In this document: positions 46,636 to 55,911 of the stretch, in pieces
Position numbering within the stretch: the first letter of the stretch is position 1
Layout of the letters: each line of letters starts with the position of its first letter
DNA from: Candidimonas sp. SYP-B2681
GTDB taxonomy: Bacteria; Pseudomonadota; Gammaproteobacteria; Burkholderiales; Burkholderiaceae_B
Assembly (NCBI RefSeq): GCF_003971065.1
Contig: NZ_RYDV01000005.1
Coordinates: 186,001-250,000 of the forward strand
Direction: 5' to 3'
DNA: 64,000 nucleotides
Notes under the pieces: model-generated
Seen by the model: the letters and a program-made list of their open reading frames with translations, nothing else
What the model was told of the DNA's origin: nothing
The model's database searches: none
Position numbers and translations under genes: made by a program

Positions 46636-48900
46636 ATGCCCACGAATGCATTTTCGGTTTCCCGCGCTTCGCCATTTAATGTCGAATGGTTTGCCCATGC
46701 CAGCAAGGGCCTGAATCCGGCAGGCAAGGATCTGCTCGCGCTTGCCGTGGAATGGGTGCGCGAACCCTTAGCAGGCGTCCTGGCCGATACGGGTGAACCG
46801 CTCGCGGAGCACAGCGCCGCGGTGGTTGGAATTCTGGCCGAGCTCGGGACCGACGCCGTAACGCGTGCAAGTGCGCTTATCACCGTGCTTCGAGACGATA
46901 CCGCAGTGGCTGGAACCGATGCCGTACGTAAAGCGTTCGGGCCGGAGGTTCTGTCGTTGGTGCAGGGAACGCGAGCGCTCTTACGTCTAGGTAATCTGGC
47001 GGGAAGGTCGAGCGACAGCGCTGCCCACGGTAGCGACCAAAAAGAGATGCAACGCAAGATGCTATTGGCGATGGCGGCGGATCTTCGGATTGTGCTGATG
47101 CGTCTGGCGTCTCGATTGCAATCCTTGCGCTGGCATGCCAGTTCCAAGACGCCTTATCCCCAAAGCCTTGCGCGGGAAACAATGGAGCTCTATACGCCTT
47201 TGGCAAACCGTTTGGGGATCTGGCAACTCAAGTGGGAAATGGAAGATTTGGCGTTCAGATTCCAGGATCCTGAAACCTATAAGACAATTGCGCGGCAACT
47301 GGAAGAAAAGCGCGTCGAGCGCGAAGCGTTTATTGAGGCCGTCGTGAATGGTTTGAAAGATGCGTTGGCAGACGCGCATATTTCGGCGGAGGTGACCGGA
47401 CGGCCCAAGCACATATTCAGCATTTGGAACAAGATGCGCATCAAGCATCTCGAGTTCAGTCAACTTTTTGACCTTCGTGCCTTGCGCGTCATCGTGGATG
47501 ATGAACGCGCTTGTTATGCGGTCCTGGCATTGGCGCATTCCTTGTGGACACCTGTGTCCGATGAATTCGATGATTATATTTCGCGTCCCAAGCCTAACGG
47601 TTATCGATCATTGCATACTGTCGTGGCCGATGCGGAAGGGCGCACTTTCGAAATACAGATCCGTACCCAAGAAATGCATCAGTTCGCAGAGTATGGCATG
47701 GCAGCACATTGGCTATATAAAGAGTCGGGCTCCAAGGGCGGCGAGGTCGCTGCAAGTACCGGATATGACCAGAAGCTCGCCTGGATGCGCCAGCTGTTAG
47801 CGTGGGAGAAGGACGGCAGCAGCCGTGGGTCAGTGCACGACCATAGTGTCCCAGAGGGAATAGAAAAGTCGGTGGCGGACAAATCGGGTGAGCATATTTA
47901 CGTCATGACCCCCCAAGCGCGGGTTATCGAGTTGCCTGCCGGAGCCACGCCCGTGGATTTCGCCTATTACCTGCATACCGATTTGGGACATCGTTGCCGC
48001 GGGGCACGGGTCGATGGCCAGATGGTGCCACTCCTTACCCAGCTGTCTACGGGCCAAACGGTAGAGATCATTGCGGCAAAATCTGGCGGACCATCGCGCG
48101 ATTGGCTGAATCCACAACTCGGTTTTCTTGCCAGTCCGCGTTCTCGTGCGAAAGTGCGTGCCTGGTTCAATGCGATTGAACTGCAGCAGCGAATTTCTCA
48201 AGGCCAGGCCATGGTCGAAAAAGAATTGCAGCGTTTGGGGAAGACTGCTGTCAATCTCGATCAACTTGCACATCAGCTGGATTTCGCTCGGGCCGATGAC
48301 CTGTACGTGGCCGTGGCCAAGGAAGAGTTCAGTCTACGCCAGATTGATTATTTATTGTCCCCGCAAAAAGCCCGGTCAGGGTCCGATTCCACTGCAAGCG
48401 CAGGTTCAGTGCTGGAGGCCAAGGTATATCAACGCGGTGTGGGAAGCGTCGACAAGACTGGCAAGAGCGGGGTATTGGTTGTAGGGGTAGATTCCCTTAT
48501 GACCCAGCTGGCAAGGTGCTGCCGTCCGGCACCGCCCGACCAGATTGTTGGTTTTGTAACTCGGGGCAGAGGGGTTTCGATACATCGTCACGATTGTCCC
48601 TCATACACGGCACTGGCGGCACAACAGCCTGAAAGGCTTATCGATGTAGATTGGGGCGATACGGGCGACACGCTATACCCGGTCGATATCAGCATTCATG
48701 CCCAAGACCGGGACAACCTCCTGAGGGACGTGTCGGAAGTATTCGCCAAGCTACGACTGAACGTCGTGAGCGTAAATACGCAAAGTCGTCGCTCGCTGGC
48801 GCATATGGTGTTTACGATAGAGGTAAAAAGCGGCGAGCAAATCAACAAGGCGCTTGCCGCCTTGAACGAACTTTCCGGCATTACGGCGGGTCGTCATTAA
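46636..48900 (+). CDS. relA: (p)ppGpp synthetase RelA
   Basis: Ribosome-associated stringent-response enzyme making (p)ppGpp on amino-acid starvation. 754 residues from ATG 46636 (MPTNAFSVSR), with a less likely in-frame ATG seven codons upstream. The N-terminal hydrolase-like domain lacks the HD motif (SALITVLRDD where a hydrolase would have HDxxED), so it is synthetase-only. The synthetase domain has GRPKHIFSIWNKM and the EFDDYISRPKPNGYRSLHT segment; EFDD is the ExDD signature of monofunctional RelA. TGS (about 415-475), the Cys-rich/zinc-finger region (CCRPAPPDQIVGFVTRGRG) and C-terminal ACT domain follow. Upstream of trpB by 94 bases. Confidence 0.95.
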   Translation: MPTNAFSVSRASPFNVEWFAHASKGLNPAGKDLLALAVEWVREPLAGVLADTGEPLAEHSAAVVGILAELGTDAVTRASALITVLRDDTAVAGTDAVRKAFGPEVLSLVQGTRALLRLGNLAGRSSDSAAHGSDQKEMQRKMLLAMAADLRIVLMRLASRLQSLRWHASSKTPYPQSLARETMELYTPLANRLGIWQLKWEMEDLAFRFQDPETYKTIARQLEEKRVEREAFIEAVVNGLKDALADAHISAEVTGRPKHIFSIWNKMRIKHLEFSQLFDLRALRVIVDDERACYAVLALAHSLWTPVSDEFDDYISRPKPNGYRSLHTVVADAEGRTFEIQIRTQEMHQFAEYGMAAHWLYKESGSKGGEVAASTGYDQKLAWMRQLLAWEKDGSSRGSVHDHSVPEGIEKSVADKSGEHIYVMTPQARVIELPAGATPVDFAYYLHTDLGHRCRGARVDGQMVPLLTQLSTGQTVEIIAAKSGGPSRDWLNPQLGFLASPRSRAKVRAWFNAIELQQRISQGQAMVEKELQRLGKTAVNLDQLAHQLDFARADDLYVAVAKEEFSLRQIDYLLSPQKARSGSDSTASAGSVLEAKVYQRGVGSVDKTGKSGVLVVGVDSLMTQLARCCRPAPPDQIVGFVTRGRGVSIHRHDCPSYTALAAQQPERLIDVDWGDTGDTLYPVDISIHAQDRDNLLRDVSEVFAKLRLNVVSVNTQSRRSLAHMVFTIEVKSGEQINKALAALNELSGITAGRH

Positions 48901-48994
48901 CGTGTGCCGGTGTTTATATGCACCACACTGGTAAAATGTCGTATTACGTGTCAACCGGTCCCCGGCGGATCGCTGCAATGATATTGCGTAACCT

Positions 48995-50206
48995 GTGAGT
49001 ATAAATTTGAAATCCTATACATTACCTGACCTTGAAGGCCATTTCGGTCAGTACGGTGGCTCGTTTGTTGCCGAAACACTGGTGCATGCGCTCGACGAGC
49101 TGCGCGATGCGTACGCGAAATATCGCGACGATCCGGAATTCCTGCGCGAGTATGCTTACGAGCTCAAGCACTTTGTAGGGCGTCCTAGCCCGGTGTACCA
49201 CGCCAAGCGTTGGTCCGAACAATTAGGAGGCGCGCAGATATGGTTCAAGCGCGAAGACCTCAATCACACTGGCGCCCATAAAATTAACAATTGCATCGGC
49301 CAAATTTTGCTGGCCCGACGCATGGGTAAACCACGCATTATTGCGGAAACTGGGGCGGGTCAGCATGGAGTCGCAACAGCCACCGTGGCAGCACGCTATG
49401 GCCTCGAGTGCGTTATATACATGGGTAGCGAAGATGTGCGTCGTCAGGCCTCGAATGTGTATCGTATGAAACTGCTGGGCGCAACGGTCGTACCCGTCGA
49501 TTCAGGCTCTCGCACTCTTAAAGATGCCCTGAACGAGGCGATGCGCGACTGGGTTACCAACGTGGAAAATACTTTCTACATCATTGGGACAGTGGCGGGG
49601 CCCCATCCTTACCCGATGATGGTTCGCGACTTCCAGTCGATCATAGGCACCGAATGCCTGGAACAAATGCCGCAAGACGCCGGCCGGCAACCTGATTACA
49701 TCGTGGCCTCCGTAGGCGGCGGTTCAAACGCCATGGGGATCTTTTATCCGTATATTGATCATGCCGATGTGCAATTGATAGGCGTCGAAGCGGCGGGCGA
49801 AGGCCTTGAAACGGGGCGACACGCCGCCTCCCTGAATGCAGGCGCGGTCGGTGTGTTGCACGGGAATCGAACCTATGTCATGCAGGACGAGGACGGCCAA
49901 GTTCAGGAAACCCATTCTATTTCAGCCGGACTCGACTACCCCGGAGTTGGCCCGGAACATGCATGGCTAAAAGACAGTAATCGGGCTCAGTACGTGTGCA
50001 TCGACGACCATGAAGCACTTGAGGCCTTTCACGGATGCTGCCGGACTGAAGGCATCATGCCGGCGCTGGAATCCTCGCATGCTATTGCGTATGCGCTTAA
50101 GTTGGCGCCTACCCTTTCGAAAGACAAGGTTATCCTGGTGAATTTGTCAGGCCGAGGTGATAAAGATATGCACACCGTGGCCGATTTCAGTGGCATCAGC
50201 CTGTAA
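48995..50206 (+). CDS. trpB: Tryptophan synthase beta subunit
   Basis: PLP enzyme joining indole and serine to give tryptophan; cytoplasmic alpha2beta2 complex with TrpA. 403 residues. PLP Lys96 is in [30 protein letters not shown] and [13 protein letters not shown] (phosphate-binding) are intact. The start is GTG 48995 (protein [20 protein letters not shown]), overlapping the stop of a possible six-codon upstream minigene. trpF, often just upstream in related genomes, is not here; relA is instead. Confidence 0.97.
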   Translation: MSINLKSYTLPDLEGHFGQYGGSFVAETLVHALDELRDAYAKYRDDPEFLREYAYELKHFVGRPSPVYHAKRWSEQLGGAQIWFKREDLNHTGAHKINNCIGQILLARRMGKPRIIAETGAGQHGVATATVAARYGLECVIYMGSEDVRRQASNVYRMKLLGATVVPVDSGSRTLKDALNEAMRDWVTNVENTFYIIGTVAGPHPYPMMVRDFQSIIGTECLEQMPQDAGRQPDYIVASVGGGSNAMGIFYPYIDHADVQLIGVEAAGEGLETGRHAASLNAGAVGVLHGNRTYVMQDEDGQVQETHSISAGLDYPGVGPEHAWLKDSNRAQYVCIDDHEALEAFHGCCRTEGIMPALESSHAIAYALKLAPTLSKDKVILVNLSGRGDKDMHTVADFSGISL

Positions 50207-50229
50207 GAATAAAAAGGGTAGTTAATATC

Positions 50230-51072
50230 ATGACTTCGTCGAATCAACGACTCAAGGCGGCTTTTGCCAAAACTGCAGGGCGCAGCGCTTTAATTCCCTA
50301 TGTCACCGCGGGTGACCCTTCGGTGTCGGCTACGCCTTTGCTGATGCATGCTTTGGTAGAAGCGGGGGCTGACATCCTCGAGCTGGGGATTCCCTTCTCG
50401 GATCCCATGGCAGATGGGCCAGTAATTCAACGTGCTGCCGAACGTGCTATTCAGCGCGGCGTTGGCTTGCGAAAAGTTCTTGAAATGGTGGCTGAGTTCC
50501 GTCAGAAGGACAGTTCTACCCCGGTAGTGCTAATGGGATACGCCAACCCAATCGAACGCATGGGGCAGGAGACTTTTGTTCGCGCCGCCGAAAAGGCGGG
50601 TGTGGACGGAGTGTTGGTCGTCGACTACCCACCCGAGGAAATCGTAGACTTTGCCGCCTGCTTGAGTGGTGCACAGATAGATCCCATTTTCCTACTTGCT
50701 CCGACCTCTACCGAAGAACGCATCAAAAAGGTGGCGAAGGTCGCGCGTGGCTATGTTTACTATGTGTCGCTGAAAGGTGTGACTGGCTCTGGCAATATAG
50801 ATACGGTCGACGTGGCCGAACGCTTGGCACAGATCCGCAAGCATGTATCGGTTCCCGTGGGCGTGGGCTTCGGCATTCGCGACGCGGATAGCGCCCGACG
50901 CCTCGGCGAACACGCTGACGCAGTAGTGATAGGCAGCAAACTTATCGAGACGATGGAACAGGCAGTATTGTCCGCCCAACAGGCGGGTGTCCGGGCTGAC
51001 GAAGTTGATGCGCTGGCTATCAAGGCGGCGTCGGATTGGCTTGGAAACGTTCATTTGGCACTGCAGCAGTAG
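50230..51072 (+). CDS. trpA: Tryptophan synthase alpha subunit
   Basis: Cleaves indole-3-glycerol phosphate and channels indole to TrpB. TIM barrel, 280 residues. Catalytic Glu51 and Asp62 are in [15 protein letters not shown]; phosphate-binding [14 protein letters not shown] and GVTGSGNID are present. Starts 23 bases after trpB. Followed by accD after a 105-base gap with a hairpin. Confidence 0.97.
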   Translation: MTSSNQRLKAAFAKTAGRSALIPYVTAGDPSVSATPLLMHALVEAGADILELGIPFSDPMADGPVIQRAAERAIQRGVGLRKVLEMVAEFRQKDSSTPVVLMGYANPIERMGQETFVRAAEKAGVDGVLVVDYPPEEIVDFAACLSGAQIDPIFLLAPTSTEERIKKVAKVARGYVYYVSLKGVTGSGNIDTVDVAERLAQIRKHVSVPVGVGFGIRDADSARRLGEHADAVVIGSKLIETMEQAVLSAQQAGVRADEVDALAIKAASDWLGNVHLALQQ

Positions 51073-51139
51073 TACCTGACCAACTCCTTCATATTAAGAA
51101 CGGGTCTGCGATAATGGCGGCCGCGTTTAAAAGAACAAC

Positions 51140-51162
51140 AGGCTCGATACGAAATCGAGCCT
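51140..51162 (+). promoter_or_regulatory. Hairpin in the accD leader
   Basis: AGGCTCGAT and ATCGAGCCT form a 9-bp perfect stem with a five-base loop, ending 15 bases before the accD start and just before its CAGGA ribosome-binding region. A control role for accD is possible but not proven. Confidence 0.45.
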
Positions 51163-51177
51163 CATTCAGGAATAACC

Positions 51178-52056
51178 ATGAGCTGGATCGAGAAAATTTT
51201 GCCTCCGCGCATCAATCGCAACAGCGATGTGACCGCGCGCCGAGTGCCAGAGGGGATATGGGTTAAGTGCCCGGCCTGTGAAACGGTGCTTTACAAAGAA
51301 GATTTGCGTGCGACGCTTAATGTATGCCCCAAATGCAGTCACCATATGCGTATTGGGGCACGAGCGCGAATCGAAGCACTACTCGACGCCGAGAACCGGG
51401 TGGAAATAGGTCAGAATACACGGCCCATGGATCCCTTGAAGTTCAAAGACACCCGAAAATATACCGAACGGGTAATGGAAGCTGTCAAGCAAACGGGTGA
51501 AAGCGAGGCCATGGTTGTCATGAGCGGATCGATTTTATCGGTACCGGTTGTTTTGGCATGCTTTGAGTTTGAATTCATGGGTGGATCCATGGGGTCAGTT
51601 GTCGGAGAGCGCTTTGCGCGCGGCGTGCAGGACGCAATAACGAATCGGACACCGTTTATTTGTGTTGCGGCGTCGGGCGGTGCTCGGATGCAAGAGAGCC
51701 TGTTTTCCTTGATGCAGATGGCGAAAACCAATGCAATGTTGACTCGGCTTGCCGCAGCAGGACTACCGTTCATCAGTATCCTGACCGATCCCACCATGGG
51801 TGGAGTGTCGGCAAGTTTCGCGTTCATGGGTGATGTCGTCATCGCAGAGCCAAAGGCACTCATTGGTTTCGCAGGCCCTCGGGTAATCGAGCAGACGGTG
51901 CGCGAAAAGTTACCCGAAGGCTTCCAGCGTTCGGAATTTTTGCTTGAGAAAGGCGCTATCGATATGGTGGTGGACCGCAGGCAGATGCGCGTGGAACTGG
52001 CCAACCTGATTGCGCTATTGACGCGTCAGCCGGCTGACGTAGTGGCCAAGGCCTAA
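51178..52056 (+). CDS. accD: Acetyl-CoA carboxylase carboxyltransferase subunit beta
   Basis: Beta subunit of the carboxyltransferase that makes malonyl-CoA, the committed step of fatty acid synthesis. 292 residues. The N-terminal zinc ribbon is Cys31, Cys34, Cys50 and Cys53 ([20 protein letters not shown] then PKC); the crotonase-like core has [14 protein letters not shown] and [12 protein letters not shown]. In E. coli the ribbon binds nucleic acid and allows self-regulation. Linked to trpA as in other betaproteobacteria; folC, often next, is absent here. Confidence 0.97.
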   Translation: MSWIEKILPPRINRNSDVTARRVPEGIWVKCPACETVLYKEDLRATLNVCPKCSHHMRIGARARIEALLDAENRVEIGQNTRPMDPLKFKDTRKYTERVMEAVKQTGESEAMVVMSGSILSVPVVLACFEFEFMGGSMGSVVGERFARGVQDAITNRTPFICVAASGGARMQESLFSLMQMAKTNAMLTRLAAAGLPFISILTDPTMGGVSASFAFMGDVVIAEPKALIGFAGPRVIEQTVREKLPEGFQRSEFLLEKGAIDMVVDRRQMRVELANLIALLTRQPADVVAKA

Positions 52057-52133
52057 GAACTTTCATGGGGCGCCAACAGCGTCCGACCTTTTTGAGGGTC
52101 ACCGGTTAACGAGGATGTTAGCCGGCTTAAAAG

Positions 52134-52177
52134 AATAAGGGCCTCGTTGCTTAATGCAGCGAGGCCCTTATTTTTTT
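52134..52177. terminator. Strong terminator between accD and rne
   Basis: AATAAGGGCCTCG and CGAGGCCCTTATT plus an inner stem give about 17 paired bases with a five-base loop and seven T afterwards on the plus strand. Placed to end the trp-accD transcript and, with A runs on the other side, possibly also rne. Confidence 0.88.
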
Positions 52178-52250
52178 ATTGAAACTACGTTGAACAAAAA
52201 CTGCGAGCCTGGCCCCATTTCACATAAGGCCAGGCTTCGCAGATAATTGC

Positions 52251-55200
52251 TTAGTGAGTCTCTACCTGCTGCAACGAATCCTTTGCGACGGTCGCGGCGG
52301 GCTTGCGTGCACGTCCCAGGCGTACAGGAGCAACTGGCATCTCGGCTGCGGCGGCTTTGGTTTCTATCAGTTCCATTCCAGCCGGTAACACGATGTTTTC
52401 CAAAGTCGTAGCAGTGCTTGAGGCTTCCGCTTGTTCCACTGGTGCTGCCGGGATCGACGGCGCTGTGGTAGCTTCAGGGCTCACCTGAGCAGCAGCCTGT
52501 TCAGTCGCCTTTTCAGGTGTCACAGGAGCGGCGGAGACCGTTTCAGGGATTTGCGGCGCTGATTGTGCTGAAGTAGTCTCTACTGAAGTGGCAGTGTCCA
52601 CTTGAACGGGAACTGCGGCTTGCGTCGGAGCAGCAGCCTCGATTGGAGCAGCAGCCTGGACGGGAGCAGCAGCCTGGACGGGAGCAGCAGCCTGGACGGG
52701 AGCAGCAGCCTGGACGGGAGCGGCAGCCTGAACGGGAGCAGCGGCCTCGACGGGAGCAGCGGCCTCGACGGGAGCAGCGGCCTCGACGGGAGCAGCAGCC
52801 TGGATGGGAGCAGCAGCTTGGACTGGAGCAGCAGCCTCGACAGGAGCAGCAGCCTTGACCGGAGCAGCAGCCTCGACAGGAGCAGCAGCCTGAGCGGGAG
52901 CAGCGGCCTCGACGGGAGCGGCAGCCTGGATGGGAGCAGCAGCCTGGATAGGAGCAGTAGCCTGGACTGGAGCAGGGGCCGCTTCCGTCGGCGCTTGTTC
53001 AGCGTCGGCGAATCCGCCCTGTGCGGTTGCAATAGCCGGCAAGACCTGCGGATTGAACGCGGGAGTCGCATGAGATACGAATGCCTGCGATTCGTCAACG
53101 ATATCGCTTTCGCTGTCTTGCGAATCAGACGTTTCGGCACCGGTTTCCGTGCCGCGACGGCCACGACGGCTGCGGCGACGACGGCGTTTGCGTTCTGGAT
53201 CAAGCTGATCGTTATCAGTCGACTGTTCGCCGGTGCTTTCGCTATCTGTCACTACCACTGGCTGATCTCCGGCTTCTGTGGCAGCGATCGCGGATTGCGA
53301 GGCTTCAGCAGCTGCTGTCAGAGGCAGGTCGGTATTGTCGATTTCAACGCCTTCGCCTTGAGTTTCTTCGCGGCGATTGCGTCCACGTCCACGGCGATTG
53401 CGACCGCCGCGGCTAGAGGTCCCTGTCTCAGCGTTATCAGAAGTGGGGGCGGGCGATACGGTAACGCCCGAGGCGCGAACCTCTTGTACAGGCGCGCTGG
53501 CGTCTTGTGCGGCGACCTGACGGCGTGGCCGGGATGCAGGCGCCACCGCGTCGTCTACTTTGGCTTCAACGGCGTCAGGCCGTCGTTCGCCCCGGCGCTG
53601 GCGATTTCGATCCCCACCGTGACCGCGTTCGCGGCGTTCATTATGGCGAGCGTTCTTGTTGCGGTTCGCCTGTTGTGTTTTTTCGGCTGCAACCACAGGC
53701 TCAGGAGTAGCAACCGTTGCAGTACCGGTTAACCAATTGATCAGTCGCTTGATCAGGCTAGGTGCTTGGGTAGCGGTTACGGCAGGCTTGCGCTGCACCG
53801 GAGCCGATGGGGCGGGCGCTGGTTCCGAAGGAGTAATGCCCTTAACCAGGGCTTCGGGCCGGGTTTTAGCCTCTTGTGCCTTGTTAGGTGCCCAGGTTAG
53901 TTGGGGTTCGGGTTGTGTCACGAGATCGAAGCTGGTGGCAATTTCTTCCAATCGCGGATCATCGTGGCGCAAGCGCTCGATATGGTGGTGTGGTGTTTCG
54001 AGGTTCTTGTTGGGAATGAGAACCAGGTTCACCTTAAGGCGCGATTCAATCTTGGTAATGTCGCCGCGCTTTTCGTTCAGAAGGAAAGTGGCAACGTCCA
54101 CAGGCACCTGAGCGTGCAGGGCAGCGGTGCCTTCTTTCATGGCCTCTTCTTGCAACAGGCGCAGGACGTGCAATGCGCTGGACTCGGCGTCGCGAACCAC
54201 CCCGGTGCCATTGCAGCGAGGGCAGGTGATATGCGAACCTTCGTTAAGGGCAGGGCGCAGACGTTGCCGCGAGAGTTCCATAAGCCCGAAACGCGAAATC
54301 TTGCCCATTTGCACGCGTGCCCGGTCGAAGTGCAGAGCGTCGCGCAGACGTTGTTCGACGGCTCGCTGGTTTTTGCCTTCCTCCATGTCGATGAAGTCGA
54401 TGACGATCAGGCCACCAAGGTCGCGCAGGCGCAATTGCCGGGCGACCTCTTCAGCGGCCTCAAGGTTGGTACGCATGGCGGTTTCTTCAATGTCGGAACC
54501 GCGCGTGGAACGCGCCGAGTTAACGTCGACCGCTACCAGAGCTTCGGTGTGGTCGATAACGACAGAGCCGCCGGACGGTAGTTGCACCGTGCGCGAATAA
54601 GCGGTTTCGATCTGGTGTTCGATCTGGAAGCGGGAAAATAGCGGCACGTCGTCACGATACATTTTGACTCGTTGGACGTTGTCGGGCATGACGACGCTCA
54701 TGAACGCTGTGGCCTGTTCGTAGATGTCGTCGGTATCGATAAGAATTTCGCCGATTTCCGGGGAGTAATAGTCCCGAATCGCGCGAATGACCAGGCTTGA
54801 TTCCAAGTAAATCAGGATAGGAGCCTTGTTCTCGCGGGCAGCCGCGTCGATGGCGTTCCAGAGCTGCATCAAATAGGACAGATCCCATTGCAGTTCTTCG
54901 ACGTTGCGGCCGATGCCCGCGGTGCGCGCGATGATGCTCATGCCAGCCGGTATATTGAGCTGATCCATCGTTTCGCGCAGTTCTTGGCGGTCTTCGCCTT
55001 CGACTCGGCGTGAAACGCCACCGCCGCGCGGGTTATTCGGCATGAGTACCAGGTAACGGCCTGCAAGCGAGATAAACGTGGTCAGGGCTGCGCCCTTATT
55101 ACCGCGTTCTTCCTTTTCGACCTGGATGATGAGTTCCTGACCTTCGGCAAGCGCATCTTGTATCCGCGCAGTGCGTACGTCGACGCCTTCTTTAAAGTAG

Positions 55201-55427
55201 GTGCGGGCAATTTCTTTGAAGGGAAGAAAGCCGTGGCGATCTTCACCATAGCTAACAAAGCATGCTTCGAGGCCTGGCTCGATGCGGGTTATAACGCCTT
55301 TGTAAATATTGCCTTTGCGCTGTTCGCGGCCGGCCGTTTCGATATCGAGATCAATAAGCTTCTGACCGTCGACGATCGCAACGCGTAGTTCTTCTTGGTG
55401 CGTTGCATTAAACAACATTCGTTTCAT
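52251..55427 (-). CDS. rne: Ribonuclease E
   Basis: Endoribonuclease of the degradosome, central to mRNA decay and rRNA/tRNA maturation. 1058 residues. The N-terminal catalytic half has the S1 domain (about 38-120), 5'-sensor region, DNase I-like site with Asp near 301 (VAVDVNSARSTRG) and near 344 (GGLIVIDFIDMEEGKNQ), and the zinc link CPRCNGTG near 400. The C-terminal half is disordered: Arg-rich RNA-binding patches (about 600-640 and 760-790), then 20 tandem hexapeptides (821-940) of the type V-Q/E-A-A-A-P, and a final segment ending in a basic RLGRARKPAATVAK. Leader of nearly 500 bases shared with divergent rluC. Confidence 0.96.
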   Translation of the reverse strand: MKRMLFNATHQEELRVAIVDGQKLIDLDIETAGREQRKGNIYKGVITRIEPGLEACFVSYGEDRHGFLPFKEIARTYFKEGVDVRTARIQDALAEGQELIIQVEKEERGNKGAALTTFISLAGRYLVLMPNNPRGGGVSRRVEGEDRQELRETMDQLNIPAGMSIIARTAGIGRNVEELQWDLSYLMQLWNAIDAAARENKAPILIYLESSLVIRAIRDYYSPEIGEILIDTDDIYEQATAFMSVVMPDNVQRVKMYRDDVPLFSRFQIEHQIETAYSRTVQLPSGGSVVIDHTEALVAVDVNSARSTRGSDIEETAMRTNLEAAEEVARQLRLRDLGGLIVIDFIDMEEGKNQRAVEQRLRDALHFDRARVQMGKISRFGLMELSRQRLRPALNEGSHITCPRCNGTGVVRDAESSALHVLRLLQEEAMKEGTAALHAQVPVDVATFLLNEKRGDITKIESRLKVNLVLIPNKNLETPHHHIERLRHDDPRLEEIATSFDLVTQPEPQLTWAPNKAQEAKTRPEALVKGITPSEPAPAPSAPVQRKPAVTATQAPSLIKRLINWLTGTATVATPEPVVAAEKTQQANRNKNARHNERRERGHGGDRNRQRRGERRPDAVEAKVDDAVAPASRPRRQVAAQDASAPVQEVRASGVTVSPAPTSDNAETGTSSRGGRNRRGRGRNRREETQGEGVEIDNTDLPLTAAAEASQSAIAATEAGDQPVVVTDSESTGEQSTDNDQLDPERKRRRRRSRRGRRGTETGAETSDSQDSESDIVDESQAFVSHATPAFNPQVLPAIATAQGGFADAEQAPTEAAPAPVQATAPIQAAAPIQAAAPVEAAAPAQAAAPVEAAAPVKAAAPVEAAAPVQAAAPIQAAAPVEAAAPVEAAAPVEAAAPVQAAAPVQAAAPVQAAAPVQAAAPVQAAAPIEAAAPTQAAVPVQVDTATSVETTSAQSAPQIPETVSAAPVTPEKATEQAAAQVSPEATTAPSIPAAPVEQAEASSTATTLENIVLPAGMELIETKAAAAEMPVAPVRLGRARKPAATVAKDSLQQVETH
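52608..52967 (-). repeat. Tandem 18-base repeat (20 copies) in rne
   Basis: Twenty consecutive 18-base units encode hexapeptides of consensus V-[QE]-A-A-A-P (variants begin with I, A or T, and one has Lys as VKAAAP). The register never breaks, so copy number can change without frameshift. Middle units are nearly identical at DNA level (for example four successive VQAAAP), a sign of recent expansion; end units are more diverged. Confidence 0.97.
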
Positions 55428-55911
55428 GAGTGTATTTCTCCGTAGTCATGGCGCACCGATAATCGGCGCACGACCGCGGGTCACTCGGTGTGTGGCGCTA
55501 AATCTGCAGCGGGGGCGTGCTGACTGCGTCGGCAGTGCCCACCTTGTGTCAGGATGGCACGGCGGACCGGTAGGTACGCTGTTCAGTCAGCAGGAAGGTC
55601 AGGTTCACTATAGTGGTTGACAAAAAGTTGCTGGGAACGGCAGTCGCGTGTGTGAATTCGCGGCTGGTGCATAAAACGATGACAAACTTCGCAAAAAGAT
55701 TCAGTGCCGCACGCGGATGGCAGGAGATCTGAGCAAACAGCGGGCACCGTGCCACACCACTATTTCCAGATCGTGCTTGCCCCGTCGACCAAATGACCCA
55801 GAAGCTGAAAGGCAGGCAGTACAATATGGCCCTTGTTCGTCCGACGGAGACGCACCCTTGCATCTCTACGTTTGGCGGTTTTTTTCAGCTTCTATAGGCT
55901 GACGCGATTAT
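55428..55911. promoter_or_regulatory. 484-base divergent region: rne leader and rluC promoter
   Basis: No convincing gene. It separates rne (minus) from rluC (plus). In E. coli the equivalent region holds a long rne 5' UTR that RNase E itself cuts to autoregulate; the same arrangement here suggests conserved control, though I could not fold it reliably. Noted elements: CACTATAGTG palindrome near 55610, TTGACA at 55617-55622, TACAAT at 55820-55825. Short open frames here lack protein character. Confidence 0.5.

Noticed and set aside
46801-46911. RelA as a decayed bifunctional enzyme or pseudogene
   Set aside because: Loss of the HD motif is normal for monofunctional RelA, and the synthetase ExDD segment and C-terminal domains are intact.
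52608-52967. CRISPR-like array
   Set aside because: Units are directly adjacent 18-mers with no spacers and stay in the rne reading frame.
52602-53732. 376-codon plus-strand open frame antisense to rne, rich in Gly-Ser-Leu-Asp
   Set aside because: It is the reverse reading of the 18-base repeat in rne, whose periodicity removes stops from every frame. No initiation signal or family resemblance.
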